Source: Gari tellinella
Taxonomy: Eukaryota > Mollusca > Bivalvia > Cardiida > Psammobiidae
Reading direction: 5' to 3'
NCBI GenBank assembly: GCA_922989275.2
Contig: OV277874.1
Coordinates: forward strand, 14,434,154 to 14,498,153
DNA length: 64,000 bases
In this document: positions 30,790 to 42,294 of the stretch, piece by piece
How positions within the stretch are numbered: position 1 is the stretch's first letter
How the letters are laid out: every line of letters starts with the position of its first letter
The notes under the pieces: generated by a model
What the model saw: the letters and a program-made list of their open reading frames with translations, nothing else
Database searches by the model: none
Told to the model about the DNA's origin: nothing
Translations under genes and position numbers: made by a program

Positions 30790-31966
30790 AGAGCCGTATA
30801 CGGCCCTAAATCGCTCACCTGGAAACCGTTGATGTAAATGTAACATACCTTGGAAAGCTGAGAAATTATGACAATACTATTGTGCCAATTGCTGATTGGA
30901 TGATGCTGAGTACTATCTTAGCTCAGGGTACTGTGGTTTCAGACAATAAGATTTTTAAAAGTTTTTATTGAACAAATCTATTTTTAGCTCCTGTGACCTA
31001 GATATGCAATGGACCGGAACCATTTGAACAATATTGATAAAGTACCTCTAGAAGTTACACCATGTCAAATATCAAAGTTCTTGCTATTTAGTTTCAGTGA
31101 AGAAGAGGTTTGTAGATTTCAGTCTATATCTCTATGTAAATTTGTGACCCCGGAACGGGGCCATTTCTGACCCCAGGGACATAATTTGAACAATCTTGAT
31201 AGAGGACCTGAAGATGATGCTTTGTGCAAAATATCTAAGCTCAGTGTACTGTGGTTTCAGACAAGAAGATTTTTTTAAGTTTTTATTTAAAAAATCTATT
31301 TATAGCTCCTGTGACCTAGATATGCAGCGGACTGGAACTATTTGAACAATATTGGTAGAGTGAATATCTACAAGTTAAACTATGCCAAATAGCAAAGCTC
31401 TAGCCATATTAGTTTCAGTGGAAAAGAGGTTTGAAGATTTCACAATATAACTCCATGTAAATTTGTGACCCCTGGGGCGGGGCCATTTTTGACCCCAGGG
31501 ACATAATTTGAACAAACTTGATAGAGGACCTGAAGATGATGCTTTGTGCAAACTATCTAAGCTCAGGGTATGTGGTTTCAGACAAGAAGATTGTTTAAGT
31601 TTTTATTGAAAAAATCTATTTTTAGCTCCCATGACCTAGTTATGCAACGGAACGGCACCATTTGGACAATATTGGTAAAGTACCTCCAGAAGTTACACCA
31701 TGCCAAATATCAAAGCTCTAGCCATATTAGTTTCAGAGTAGAAGAGGTTTGAAGATTTCACTATATAACTCTATGTAAATTTGCAACGGATCGGAAATAT
31801 TTGAACAACTTTCAAAGAGGACTATATAAGGGTCATTCCTGACAAGTTTGGTTAAAATCCATCCAGTAGTTTAGGAGGAGGTGTGGTTTAAAGAAATTGT
31901 TGACGACGGACACATGACGTTAAAAATACTTCACATTGGCACTTTGTGCCAGGTGAGCTAAAAACA
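30790..31966 (+). mobile_element. Bivalve-type repeat bounded by GCTCACCTGG / CCAGGTGAGC, copy 1
   Basis: Begins 'agccgtatacggccctaaat' 'cgctcacctgg' and ends 'ggcactttgtgccaggtgagc'. The interior has about three tandem units of about 300 bp ('gctcctgtgacctagatatg', 'catttgaacaatattg', 'gaagaggtttg'). A second member with different internal units is at 34866-35657. Confidence 0.75.
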
Positions 31967-32689
31967 AAGGTCTAAAACTCTTTCGTCTGAAAAGAGCATT
32001 TTTGATTAGAAATGTTTTTCATAGAAGAAAAACAATGGTGCTCATATTCAGGAGCTATTTTTATTTCTTAAAGGAAATAAAATCACATTAGACAACCGTT
32101 CATTGCAATATTCAAGGTGTTATCAAGACTAGAAAGTCTTATAATACAAAATTACCTCTCTTTGATTTGAAATAAGAATGAAACTTAAGTGCATGTGTCA
32201 TTCAATCTGTATGTTTTTACTGGAATACATTGGTGAACATATGAGCCTTTACAATCACAAACAAAACTGGAGTTGATATTACTTTAAAAGATATAGAGCT
32301 TTGAAATTTAACTTTTTTTATGCTAAGCAGTGAATTATAGAGTTTTCTCAGTATATTATACTGTTATAATCTTCAGTGAATTATAACTTTTAGGAACTAT
32401 TTTTCCCCAAGCTAATTTTTTCTATTACAAATGTACCTCCTTTTAATTTGAATAATAATGCCAAACACTATTATTTCCCATGTAAAGTGTCTTCTGCTAA
32501 GTCAAATTGTTGTTCAATAAGCTGTGATTTGCTCTTTTGAATGTTACTCATTAAAGCAAGAGCATAGCAAAATGGATATTAATGAAAGACATTGACTTTT
32601 TAAGGTTATGTGAGATGTTGGAAATGAAAATAAAACAGTTTGCCAAATTGGGTAATTATCCAAAACAGTTCAATCATATTTTTTGATAA
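31967..32689. other. Intron, nothing recognised
   Basis: AT-rich; no element ends or exon found. Confidence 0.3.
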
Positions 32690-33300
32690 AAAAAGACTGT
32701 GTCCCAGATACACGAATGCAAATTATGAAAGTCCTAGGCCTAGGCTACTGGTTCAAATGTTATAGACATTTAAAGATGTTTACAAAAGTAAGTGAAAGGT
32801 CGAGGTCACAAGGTCAAAGAGAGTTGTGTGGTTAGAAAGGTCTTGACTCAGGGACGACAATTGCCAAGTTAAGAGGCCCAGTTGCATTAATCAAGAGTTA
32901 TAGCCAAGGTTAAGGTTTTTGGTTAAATTTTGATTAAATAGGTCAAAGGTCCAGGTCAAGGTCACATGGTCAAATAGCGTTTTATGGTTGCAAAGGTCTT
33001 GATTCAAGAAATATACATACGAAAAAATGAAAGCCCTAGGCCTAAGGGTTTAAATGTTATAGACATTTAAAGATTTTTACAAAAGTAGGTCAAGTTCTAA
33101 AAGGTTTGTATGGTTGGAAAGGTCTTGCCACTGGGAAGACATATGCCAAGTATAAAAGGCACGTGTGCAATAATGCAAGAGATATAGCTAAGGTTAAGGT
33201 TTTTGGCACAGACAGACAGACAGATGGACAAACAAACAAACAGGACAAAAACGATATTACAGTTTTTGTCATGTCTGTTTGTTTGTTTGTTTTTCCGTTA
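32690..33300 (+). repeat. Diverged tandem repeat and CAGA/CAAA microsatellite
   Basis: Blocks 'gaaagtcctaggcctagg', 'aatgttatagacatttaaag' and 'ggttagaaaggtcttg' recur at 32730-32880 and 33020-33130. Ends in 'cagacagacagacag' and 'caaacaaacaaac', with an inverted 'gtttgtttgtttgttt' 40 bp later. Confidence 0.65.
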
Positions 33301-34865
33301 GTATATGCCGGCGAATCATAGATTCTGGGTGCATAGAAAGTATCAATTGGTCATTGCCAAGATATCAGTTCAAGATATACTTTTATCTTTCTATATGATG
33401 TGATGAAGAATCTGATATCATATCATGCATTGTCAGATCTGTCTAGTGTAGTTTACAGACAGTTTACTGACAATGCCATTTTGAGAATGTTCATAATATG
33501 ATAACAAAACAATGTCTTGACAGCAGCTTTAAGTGTCCATTGTCTCAATTCCTTTACTTTATCCTCCTTGGTCCACTTGTCTCATTATAATTTGTTAAAC
33601 TGATGTCATCAGTTTTATCCATTTTTTGTCATTCATCCAATTATTTTGTCCTCTGCCGGTGTTGTTGAATTCATTTCTCTTTGGGCGGAATCATCCAAGC
33701 AAAAACACACAGCAAAGAACTCATCATAGTGATATTTACATAATGAGTTACTAAATGCATGCTTCTGAAGGGATAGGCTATCTCTCTTGTCCAATTACAC
33801 AAAAACAGGTTGATGTGTTTATTATAGGTCTCTACATAGCAGCAATTCTCCTGATTTGAAGTTGTGTTGACTGTAGAGTAAGTCAGTGCTGTTATCAATT
33901 TCAATTCCTGGCATTTTATATAGATTGGTGCAGAAACTGACAGATTAGGACATCACGGCTAAAAGATAATACCAGATATGTGTATTTAATCAACAGTTCA
34001 ATACATTGCCATAAACAATCACCAAAGTCAGTGAATAGCATATTTTTTGTCTGTAGCTTCAAATTCAAATTCCCTTCCTCTGTCAACTGCAACAAAACAG
34101 AGCAGCAGTAGATGCTAATCTTCCAACTTGTCCAATCATTCCATCAGATTTCTTTGCTAACACTAGGTCGCTTTAGAAGAAGTGCAAGCAGGCTCTCAGA
34201 AAGTGTTGAAAATGGCAACTGAGGTATTGCCAAGTTGTCACATTATACTGAATTGTCAATTATTTAATTTTTTCAAGTCACATTATACTGATTTTTTACA
34301 CATTTTTCAGTTTTTCAGGTGTTTTTTTTAAGTATGTCCTGAAATACACTTTCTTGTTAATGGACCCTGAGGTCTAAACACTGGTGGTACCAAAGTATAA
34401 TCAACATATATAAACTGCTTTCAGCTTCCATCTGCTAGGATATTGGAAATATTGCACATGAAATAATATTTCTGTATAAAATGTAACTATTTTCTCCAGT
34501 GGAGAAATGAAGTTAATGTGTAAATAGGCATATAGATGGAGTAAAAGGGTTAAATCACAACCTTTATCAAAATACTTCAATAAACAAACCTGTTGGCCAT
34601 CTGCTTTACCTTTGTCCTGTATTAAGTAAGCTATAACCTGTATCAAAAACTGCTACTAATACACTTTAAGTGGCTGGTTAACACAATATTGGCTGTTTAT
34701 TGTTTAATGCAGAATTTTCAATTTTCAAGGCTTGTCATTGTTTTTTTCTTGCATAATAATTATGTCCTCATCAAAGGGTTTCATAATCAACTGATTTTCA
34801 TTATCATCAACATATATACATTTAATTGGACAAACCACTTCGATTAATCATTGATTATACAAAAC
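33301..34865. other. Intron, nothing recognised
   Basis: About 1.5 kb without element ends, tandem structure, RNA gene or Cys-rich exon on either strand. Confidence 0.3.
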
Positions 34866-35657
34866 AAGGGCCACTATGGCCCTAAATCGCTCACCTGGTA
34901 CACCATGGCAAACTTGACCTATAGTGACCTAGATTATGACTGGACATGACCCACAATCAACCTTTAGAGGGTAAACAAGATGTTCCTATGATTTGACCTA
35001 GTGACCTAGTTTTTGACCGGACATGAGTCACATGACCCATATTCAAACTAGACCTATATATAAATGAGACAAACATTCTGACTAAGTTTCATCAAGATCC
35101 AATGAGATTTGTAGCCTCTAGAGTGTCAAAAAGATTTTTCTATGATTTAACCCTATTGACCTAGTTTTTGACCGGACATGGCCCATATTTGAACTTGACC
35201 TAAATATCAACGACACAAACATTCTGACCTATTTTCATCAAGATCCAATGAGATTTGTAGCCTCTAGAGTGTTAACAAGGTTTTTCTATGATTTGACCTA
35301 GTGACCTAGTTTTTGACCAAACATGACCCATATTCAAACTTGACCTAGATATCAATGACACAAACATTCTGACTAAGTTTCATCAAGATTCAATGAGATT
35401 TGTAGCCTCTAGAGTGATAACAAGGTTTTTCTATGATTTGACCTAGTGACCTAGTTTTTGACCCAACATGACCCACATTCAAACTTGGCCTAGATTTCTA
35501 CTAGACAAACATTGTGATCAAGTTTCATGAAGATCCAATGAGATTTGTAGCCGGAAGAGTGTTAACGAACAATTGTGAACAGACAGACGGACCGACGGAC
35601 GACGGACATCCAGCGATCCTAAAAGCTCTCCTTGGCACTTCGTGCCAGGTGAGCTAA
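34866..35657 (+). mobile_element. Bivalve-type repeat bounded by GCTCACCTGG / CCAGGTGAGC, copy 2
   Basis: Begins 'aagggccactatggccct' 'aaatcgctcacctgg', ends 'ggcacttcgtgccaggtgag'. Interior about four units of about 140 bp ('gacctagtgacctagttttt', 'aaacattctgactaagtttc', 'gagatttgtagcctctagag'). Confidence 0.78.
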
Positions 35658-36310
35658 AAAAAAGAGAAATTTAAATTTTAATATAAATTTAGTAACTAAA
35701 ATCTTAAAGTTGACAATAAAAAAATCAGATTATATTTTTTTGACTTTAATTGCACATCTGAAGATTAAAATCCCAACATAACTGTCAAATTGCCAAAATC
35801 CCGCAATTTAAAAACTTGAAAATGTAGGCACATTCGTAATCTAAACCTATAAAATGAAGTAATGCCCGATGATTATGGAGGCAACATTGCTTACAAACCC
35901 GTGAAATTGGTGGAAACAAATTGACTTTTAAATCTGTTTTGTTGACATTCGATCGAAGACGAATCATAACGGAAATGTTCCGGCTTGGTTCGGATGACGT
36001 CACACAGTGTATATGAATTATCGCCGCGCTTCGTACTAATCACATGACCTTTACGCAATCCTACGAACCAAACCGTTAGTCTTATTTGTAAACAAACCCG
36101 CTTAAAATGTAAACCAACAAGATAAGAATTTGACACATTTAAGTAGGATTCTTTACCAAGTGGGGACATATGCCAGGCTTCTTACACGCGATTTCACTAA
36201 TTTTAATAATACATAGAAGAAAATGCACACATATAAGAAATTGCGCGTTTTAGACGCACATTTCCGTAGTATTCTGCCTTTAATACAAACATTGCTATTT
36301 TACTTAGAAT
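35658..36310. other. Intron, nothing certain
   Basis: A somewhat GC-richer stretch at 35840-36180 holds open frames on the minus strand (up to 92 codons) without a recognisable domain. Confidence 0.3.
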
Positions 36311-36960
36311 AGAATAAAATGCATTATTTCAATAAAATCAATATTTGATTTTATTATCTATTCTCTAAACTCTATCGAATGATCACTTTCAATCAATTGT
36401 TGATAGCCTGCATTGGGCGCTCTACCATTATTTATATCAGTCGGCAATCTTTAGCCGGTCGGTTCATTGCTGATTGATGGGGGTAATGTGATCGCCGTTT
36501 TGGGGACTGTCTCTTATATGTTTATTTATGTTTTATTTCAGATCTAATTGTAGTTATTTTGTCTTTTCTCGATTTGTAGGTACATTTATGTTATTTCATG
36601 TAAAGCGCTTTTAGAATAAAATTCATTAATTCAATAAATCAATTATTTGATTTTATTATCTATTCTCTAAACTCTATCGAATGATCACTTTCAATCAATT
36701 GTTGATAGCCTGCATGGGGCGCTCTACCATTATTTATATCAGTCTGCAATCTTTAGCCGGTCGGTTCATTGCTGATTGATGGGGGTAATGTGATCGCCGT
36801 TTTAGGGACTGTCTCTTATATGTTTATTCATGTTTTATTTCAGATCTAATTGTAGTCATTTTGTCTTTTCTCGATTTGAAGGTACATTTAAGTTATTTCA
36901 TGTAAAGCGCTTTTGAACGCACAACCCCTGTGTGAAAAGAGCGCTATATAAATCTGGTAT
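36311..36960 (+). repeat. Tandem pair (302-bp unit) with a retroposon-like 3' tail
   Basis: Unit 1 starts 36311 and unit 2 starts 36613, both 'agaataaaat', and they are nearly identical through 'tgtaaagcgctttt'. Only the second continues into 'gagcgctatataaatctggt' and (AATAAT)n. That tail is typical of L2/CR1-type LINE or SINE 3' ends in animals. Confidence 0.7.
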
Positions 36961-37401
36961 AATAATAATAATCAATAATCGGAAATAATCGATCATCGTT
37001 TAAACACTGTCAAACCAGTGTTTTTTTGAGGGACCTGTTCCCATTTCACGGCACAATTTTTTCCCAAAAAATGAGCTTTTTACGACTCAATTTTCCCCAA
37101 AAAATTAAGTATTTTACGCCGTTACGCCCAATTGGAGGGGTACCAACTTATTCCAAAAGTGGTGAAAAAACCCACTGAAAGCTACCTCATACTATTACTA
37201 TAATACAGTTTCTTGCTGTGGAAATGAATCAACTACTCCAATGAAAAGATTTATGCGCCATCTGCTTTACTTCTGTCCTACAGGTATTAAGCAATAACAT
37301 GTATCAAACACTGCTATTTGTACATTTTCAAGTGGCCGCGTAACACTTTTATGATTGTTTAGTGTTTAGTGTTTACTGCAGAATTTTAAAACATTTTAAT
37401 T

Positions 37402-37635
37402 TACGGTGGTAGAAGTCAAGTGGTAACGTACTCATCTACGGTACCAGAGGTCGTGAGATCTATCCCCCAGGGCCCACCGTCCAAGCGGCCTGACTAGTGG
37501 ATTTTTCTGAACCCTGATGATGTACAGGAATGTTCTTGAGCAAGATATGCACCGCTAATTGCTCCTCTCTAGTCTCTACTCAGGGGTTAAAATGGGTCAT
37601 GAGGGGTCTGAGCCAATACTCAGGGCTGCCATAAG
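37402..37635 (+). mobile_element. tRNA-derived SINE
   Basis: Head with A-box-like 'gtcaagtggtaacg' and B-box-like 'ggtcgtgagatctatccc'; body 'gaatgttcttgagcaagata' and 'aattgctcc', 'ggttaaaatgggt'. The same body occurs inverted at 55535-55730, which confirms a family. Confidence 0.72.
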
Positions 37636-38540
37636 TTGATCATAAAAATCCTTAGATTTCAATTTTTCAGACGCAGTTTTACCAATCGTACCTTTACCGC
37701 ATAGCCTGTTTCTTGTTTGATACATGGGACAAAAATATGGTTTGTTGCTGCGTTGTCCGGGACCCGGATACTGTCCGGTAATATGTAATGTTCTTGCATT
37801 ATAAAACAACCACCTCTTCAGCGACGACCATGACTTACAAAGAACAATATACAGAATTCCAAAAAGATGTACTCACTCTTATTTCTGATGTCCAATACAT
37901 AATTTACATGACTTGTAGTCTTGTAGCCTGTATTTCGTTAATTAGATGTCTGTCAAGACTCATTCAAGTGTCAATCGAGCTGTGATTTTGCAGACGAATA
38001 CTACGGAAATTCCCGAGTCTTTACGTAAAATTTTGTATTTCTTTTCTGGTGTCGTTTTTTTCAACCAGTATTTTTTAAACAGCTCTGTACAATTTCGTTT
38101 CCCTTCGGGAAACGAATAAACGACGATAGGTTTTTAAATTACAATTCCAAACAAAAAAAAAATATAAAAATGGACCGAAACGCTGCGATTGTAGTGATTT
38201 CGAGTGTGCCGAAATTTTAATCCCGTATGTCATGTGGTACACACGAGACAGCACTCGGGATTTCATTGCTTAGCTTGGTGTGTTCTGTTCTGTTCTGTTG
38301 TTATTTTCTCGCGGAATCGGGGGTAACCTTTGGGGGGTAAACCCCTATAATTGTTCAGGCCCTTATAAGCCATATAAATTTATGATAAAATGGTTATTAA
38401 AAGTACATTAATCATTATCAAGCTGAATTGCTATCTACTTCAAATGTTTCGTTTTCGAAAAAAGATCAAAATAACTTTGGTTTTTTTTTTGTTAACTGAC
38501 CAAAAGTTGCATATGAGTGACACCTTTTTGGATAAAAATC
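37636..38540. other. Intron, nothing recognised
   Basis: Short (TGTTC)n at 38281-38299. No exon or element ends. Confidence 0.3.
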
Positions 38541-38773
38541 AACGCGGCGTCTGATCTGGATTCAAGCTGTTTGTCACTCGTCATTATATTTATTCTACCA
38601 AACTGTCCACTAATTTGTAACTATGAGAAACACAGCAGGAGACAATTTTAAGCAGACGATATTACAGCAGTAAACACATTAGACATGATTGCCTTGTTTG
38701 TAGAACTGCGGCAAGGGTCGTTATAAGGAGGGTTTCGTTATTGGGAGGGCCTTTGTAGAGAGGGAACACTGTA
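38541..38773 (+). mobile_element. MITE family C, right half
   Basis: Starts inside the hairpin ('caacgcggcgtctgatctgg'), then 'cagcaggagacaatttt' and the right end 'agagagggaacactgta'. Confidence 0.72.
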
Positions 38774-38804
38774 CCACAAACGCAGTGATTTGCTCAGACC
38801 CTTT

Positions 38805-38997
38805 CAGGGCTCCAGATAAGGGGGGTATTTCAAAAACTAAAATCTTTATTTCTGCTTTAAACCCTATGTTGTCACTATTCATTAGAATCGTCTCGAAGAG
38901 ACGATTCTAATGAGTAGTAACATCATAGGATTTGGTGTTGAAATAAGTGAAAAAATGTTGGATTTGTGCAGTTTACTCCCTCTTATCTGGAACCCTG
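38805..38997 (+). mobile_element. MITE family F (hAT-like), next to a TSP1 exon
   Basis: CAGGGCTCCAGATAAG to CTTATCTGGAACCCTG, with a perfect central palindrome 'agaatcgtctcgaagagacg'. Flanks 'gacccttt' and 'cccttttc' look like an imperfect 8-bp target duplication, as made by hAT elements. The right flank is the pyrimidine tract of the acceptor at 39012. Confidence 0.75.
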
Positions 38998-39012
38998 CCC
39001 TTTTCATTACAG

Positions 39013-39159
39013 CGTGGTCAGCGTGGATCGCCGGACAATGTTCTGTAACCTGTGGTAAGGGAACTAGAACGTCACATAGGACATGTAGTACGGGCAATGA
39101 TGCTGATTGTTCTGGAGGGTCATCTATCAACGAGCCGTGCCAACCGAGGGCGTGTCCAG
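39013..39159 (+). CDS. TSP1 exon 7 (subtype iii)
   Basis: A 147-nt phase 1-1 exon; acceptor 'cccttttcattacag' (ends 39012), donor gtaatg at 39160. Encodes WSAWIAGQCSVTCGKGTRTS, then HRTCSTGNDADCSGG, EPC and RACP: 48 residues with six cysteines. CSVTCG-x-G fits both the TSP1 signature and the C-x-x-S/T-C-x-x-G O-fucosylation consensus known for this fold. W-x-x-W is kept but the third Trp is absent. It is the first of the five 49-codon modules. Confidence 0.9.
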
Positions 39160-39174
39160 GTAATGGCCAGAATA

Positions 39175-39300
39175 AAAACTGCTTGTCAGGTTCCAAACTA
39201 TTTATAAACGCATTTATGCTAGAACACTTCTATCCAATGCAACACGTTTTGAAACCTGATCAGACGTAAGTTTACCCGGCCTCTAATCAGGATCCAAATA
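39175..39300 (+). mobile_element. MITE family A relic
   Basis: 'ataaacgcatttatgc', 'acgttttgaaacctgatcag', 'tacccggcctctaatcagga'. Starts about 16 bp after the exon. Confidence 0.5.
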
Positions 39301-39479
39301 TGAAAGCATAATGCCACTGTATATTTATTAGTTTTTATTATATACCTACCAATGTTCTGCCCGAAATATTTCTGTATTTTATCGAACAAATACACCTTGA
39401 CGGATTGAAAATTCCGTATTACCCATGTACCTTGTGTAATGGGAAAAGAACGTTTACTGTGTAGTCGGAAGTTCGGAAC

Positions 39480-39688
39480 TACAGTAAAACCTCTCTATTA
39501 CGACCACTAAATTATGTTAAGTATTAGGGTGTTTACGGTAGGTGACCGCTTAAAGCAAGGTGACAGTGAAACAGAAAGCTCCTTTAGGAGCTTTCTGTTT
39601 CACTGTCACCTTGCTTTAAGCTGTCACCTCTCTATTATTTAATCAATTAGCATTCGTTTTAGTGGTCGTAATAGCGAGTATTTACTTT
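39480..39688 (+). mobile_element. MITE family D
   Basis: TACAGTAAAACCTCTCTATT to 'aatagcgagtatttactttc'. Palindrome 'aagcaaggtgacagtgaaac' and its inverse is perfect around AAAGCTCCTTTAGGAGCTTT. Confidence 0.82.
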
Positions 39689-39802
39689 CACGCGCCATTC
39701 CCCGGTGTGTCGTATGGGAAATCCCGTTTATTTATAGTAACGCTCGAAACATTTCTATCGTTTTTCATTTTATTTTTATTATAAGAGGTATATAATAAAA
39801 GG

Positions 39803-39956
39803 AATATTACTATACTTTGCATATCTTATGTACTGGATCACTCTCGTTGTGTGTGTAAAGGCTATATCCAACTCGACCTTCTGTCTCGTTGGATATAGCC
39901 TTTACACACACAACTCAGTGATCCGGTGCATAAGATATGCAAAGTATAGTAATATT
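39803..39956. repeat. Long near-perfect hairpin, about 70-bp arms
   Basis: Left arm 'aatattactatactttgcat'...'aaaggctatatccaac' (to 39872), right arm 'gttggatatagcctttacac'...'atgcaaagtatagtaatatt' from 39888. Only a few mismatches and a loop of about 15 nt. If transcribed with the gene it would form long dsRNA. Confidence 0.85.
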
Positions 39957-40079
39957 TCGTTTATAGTGATAAAAGTAATACCATATCTCATACAGTTGGG
40001 ATGACGTGGGAAAAATAAGGTTTTTCCCAGTTTGTGACGTCATAAAACATCAAACGGTATAAAGTCTTCTTCACTGCAG

Positions 40080-40235
40080 TACCAGCTTTCTGGATGGAAT
40101 GGGGCCAGTGGTCATGCCAACACTCTCTAAACAATAAATGCTATGGAGAAAGACGTAGAACCTGTTCCTCTGGTAACCGTGACGACTGTACAGGTCACTA
40201 TTACGAGGTCAAACTATGCACATCGAAATGCCAAG
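40080..40235 (+). CDS. TSP1 exon 8 (subtype ii)
   Basis: A 156-nt phase 1-1 exon; acceptor 'tcttcttcactgcag' (ends 40079), donor gtatat at 40236. Encodes FWMEWGQWSC, NKCYGERRRTCSSGNRDDCTG, LC and SKC. W-x-x-W-x-x-W-x-C, the E-R-R-R-T-C Arg layer and DDCTG fit TSP1 and resemble the exons at 27358 and 27777. No CSVTCG. Confidence 0.87.
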
Positions 40236-40341
40236 GTATATACGTACAAGACATTAAGACGTTTTTGGGTGTTTTTTTTTTCAATAAACGCATTTGTGAT
40301 AAAACTGGGTCCATGCTTATAAAGTGTTTGAATTTGTCAAC

Positions 40342-40708
40342 TACAGCGCTCCCTCTCTACAACGACACTCAACGGGAGACAACAAAAGTGTGCTTTGTTC
40401 GGATAGAGTACATGTAGTTATAGGATGGGAAGTATGCACTATGCACACAGCTTGAATCCAGATCAGAAGCCGCGTTACGCGGCGTCTGATCTGGATTCAA
40501 GCTGTTTGACCCTTGTCAATAAGTTTTTTTTTCTGTCAAAATATCCATTTTGTAACTTTGAGAAAATCAGCAGACGACACTTTTAAGCAGACGATATTGC
40601 AGCAGTGAAAAGGTTGGACAAAATTGTCTTGTTTGGGAAATATCGGTGAGCGTCGTTGTAAGGAGGGAGTTGTTGTTCGGAAGGCCGTTGTAGGGAGGGA
40701 ACACTGTA
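40342..40708 (+). mobile_element. MITE family C, complete
   Basis: TACAGCGCTCCCTCTCTACA to 'tagggagggaacactgta'. Hairpin 40448-40506 ('gcttgaatccagatcagaag' and 'cggcgtctgatctggattca'). Confidence 0.82.
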
Positions 40709-40754
40709 GCTCCATAATGTTTGCCTATCAGATTAAAACCTTCAGTGCGCATTG

Positions 40755-41070
40755 TACAGTGAAGACTATGCTATTATTTCCGTTCTAAACAAAATTCAGA
40801 CGCAAATGCATTGCGATAAAGTGTAGTAAATTACAATTTTTTGACAATTGTAAATGCGTCTCTTTTAACCCTTTCACACTCAATGACGCCTTACAGCGCG
40901 TTTTCGAACAGTTTTGCACCTGATCAGACTCCGCGTAACGGAACTTATTACATGTACTCTGCAGCCGCACACGATGTACCTATTCGAAAAGAATACATTG
41001 TTAAACATTTCAAAATAGTGTTATTTTCTACATTTCATTTAATTGCAGATTAAACGGGACAGGATAACAT
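40755..41070 (-). mobile_element. Decayed MITE A/B-like sequence
   Basis: 'acagtgaagactatgctatt' with 'gcaaatgcattgcgataaag' (A-like), then 'taaccctttcacactcaatg' and 'cctgatcagactccgcgtaa' (B-like). Possibly nested; borders unclear. Confidence 0.4.
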
Positions 41071-41717
41071 ACGACACTGAGAAATCTTTAAAAAAAAAAC
41101 AATAGGCAAACAAGAGTGAACCACCTTCATTCGGTCAAAACTTTAACCCTCATCCGGACCTTTGGGGTCCATTTGACCCCAACGGCTTTATTTTTGCTAG
41201 AAAAAAGTATTCAGCCTAATGACGCTTATGACGTTTTTAGACATTGTTCCAATGACTGTTTTTGACACTTTTAATGAAATACATACTAATTAGGTCAATT
41301 TGCATAGATTTTTTTTTCAAAACACGGCTGGGGTCCAGCCGGACCCAAGAATTAATGTAGTTCAGGCCATTTTAAAACCGTTCCTTGTTGTTTACAACTA
41401 CAATAGTGGCATGTATTGAATACTAGATAATCCCGATAATACCGGTACTCAATTGCACATATAAATATATCTTTGACGATATTGTGATTGAGTTATTTCC
41501 CTTGGATATTATAACCCCCGGAGCGCCAACTGCGAGTCCAAGGGATTCACACTGTATGCAACGAATACAATTCTATCTGACCTCAAATTATGCAAATGAT
41601 TTCAAGATTCAAATAAGTGTACTGTATTATGTTTGGTTCTGGTCCTTTCTGGAAGTTTCCATAGCAATCATAGCCCAATATTGTTGACCTTGACCTTTGA
41701 CCTTGACCCTATTGTAC

Positions 41718-41894
41718 GTTGGCCAACGAGGTCTAGTAGATCGGTATTTAAGGCGTCTATTTCAATGCTTCATTGCCATCTTTAGGTATATCAGAATCAA
41801 CTATATAGCTACAAGGGAAGAAAGACATACAACAGACAAACATGCTCCCATTAGGATGTTTGGCAAACGCTTGTTCAGCAGTGGCTTAACCTAA
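41718..41894 (+). pseudogene. piggyBac-type transposase fragment
   Basis: About 58 residues on the plus strand ending at TAA (41892-41894) include ATREERHTTDKHAPIR preceded by an aromatic RYIRIN stretch. This resembles the 'D-K-x-A-P-I-R' region before the first catalytic Asp of piggyBac (DDE_Tnp_1_7) transposases. The catalytic part is absent, so no active enzyme. The TTAA borders support the assignment. Confidence 0.6.
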
Positions 41895-41922
41895 TGTTTG
41901 ATACAATTTCTTGTTTTTTCAT

Positions 41923-42294
41923 TCATGAATAAAAATTTGTGTAAAAGATAATGATCGCAGGAAACTTCAAATCATAGTTCATTACAGTGATACAAAAATC
42001 TGGTGTAAACCATTGACCCAAACGGACCGTGCTTATACCTGTAACTGCGTCTAGGACACTATCATGCAGCTCATCAGACATATAATGATGTGACGCAGAC
42101 ATAGTTATGAGAACGTACTCAAGACATGGTGTTAAGCAATCGATATTCAAAACTCTTATATCTTTACCATTTGAAGTTATGTGTGTGTTACTTTCATTAC
42201 ATATGTTTACCATACTTATTTTTATCACATATATTTGACATGCCACTGTGTCAGTGTCAGCGTCATGAATCCTACACGGAGCTAAGACATGCAC
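41923..42294 (-). other. Unassigned 123-codon open frame inside the piggyBac-like element
   Basis: An open minus-strand frame with start and stop, containing several His/Cys and an HHYMSDELHDSV segment. I recognise no domain. It runs opposite to the transposase fragment. It may be chance, a captured host fragment or a piece of another element. Confidence 0.25.

Noticed and set aside
30790..31966. Helitron assignment for the GCTCACCTGG-bounded repeats
   Set aside because: I see inverted ends and no convincing 5'-TC / 3'-CTRR plus hairpin arrangement, so the superfamily is left open.
35785..36169. Minus-strand open frames with several cysteines and histidines
   Set aside because: The cysteine spacing fits no zinc finger I know and two frames overlap with equal plausibility.
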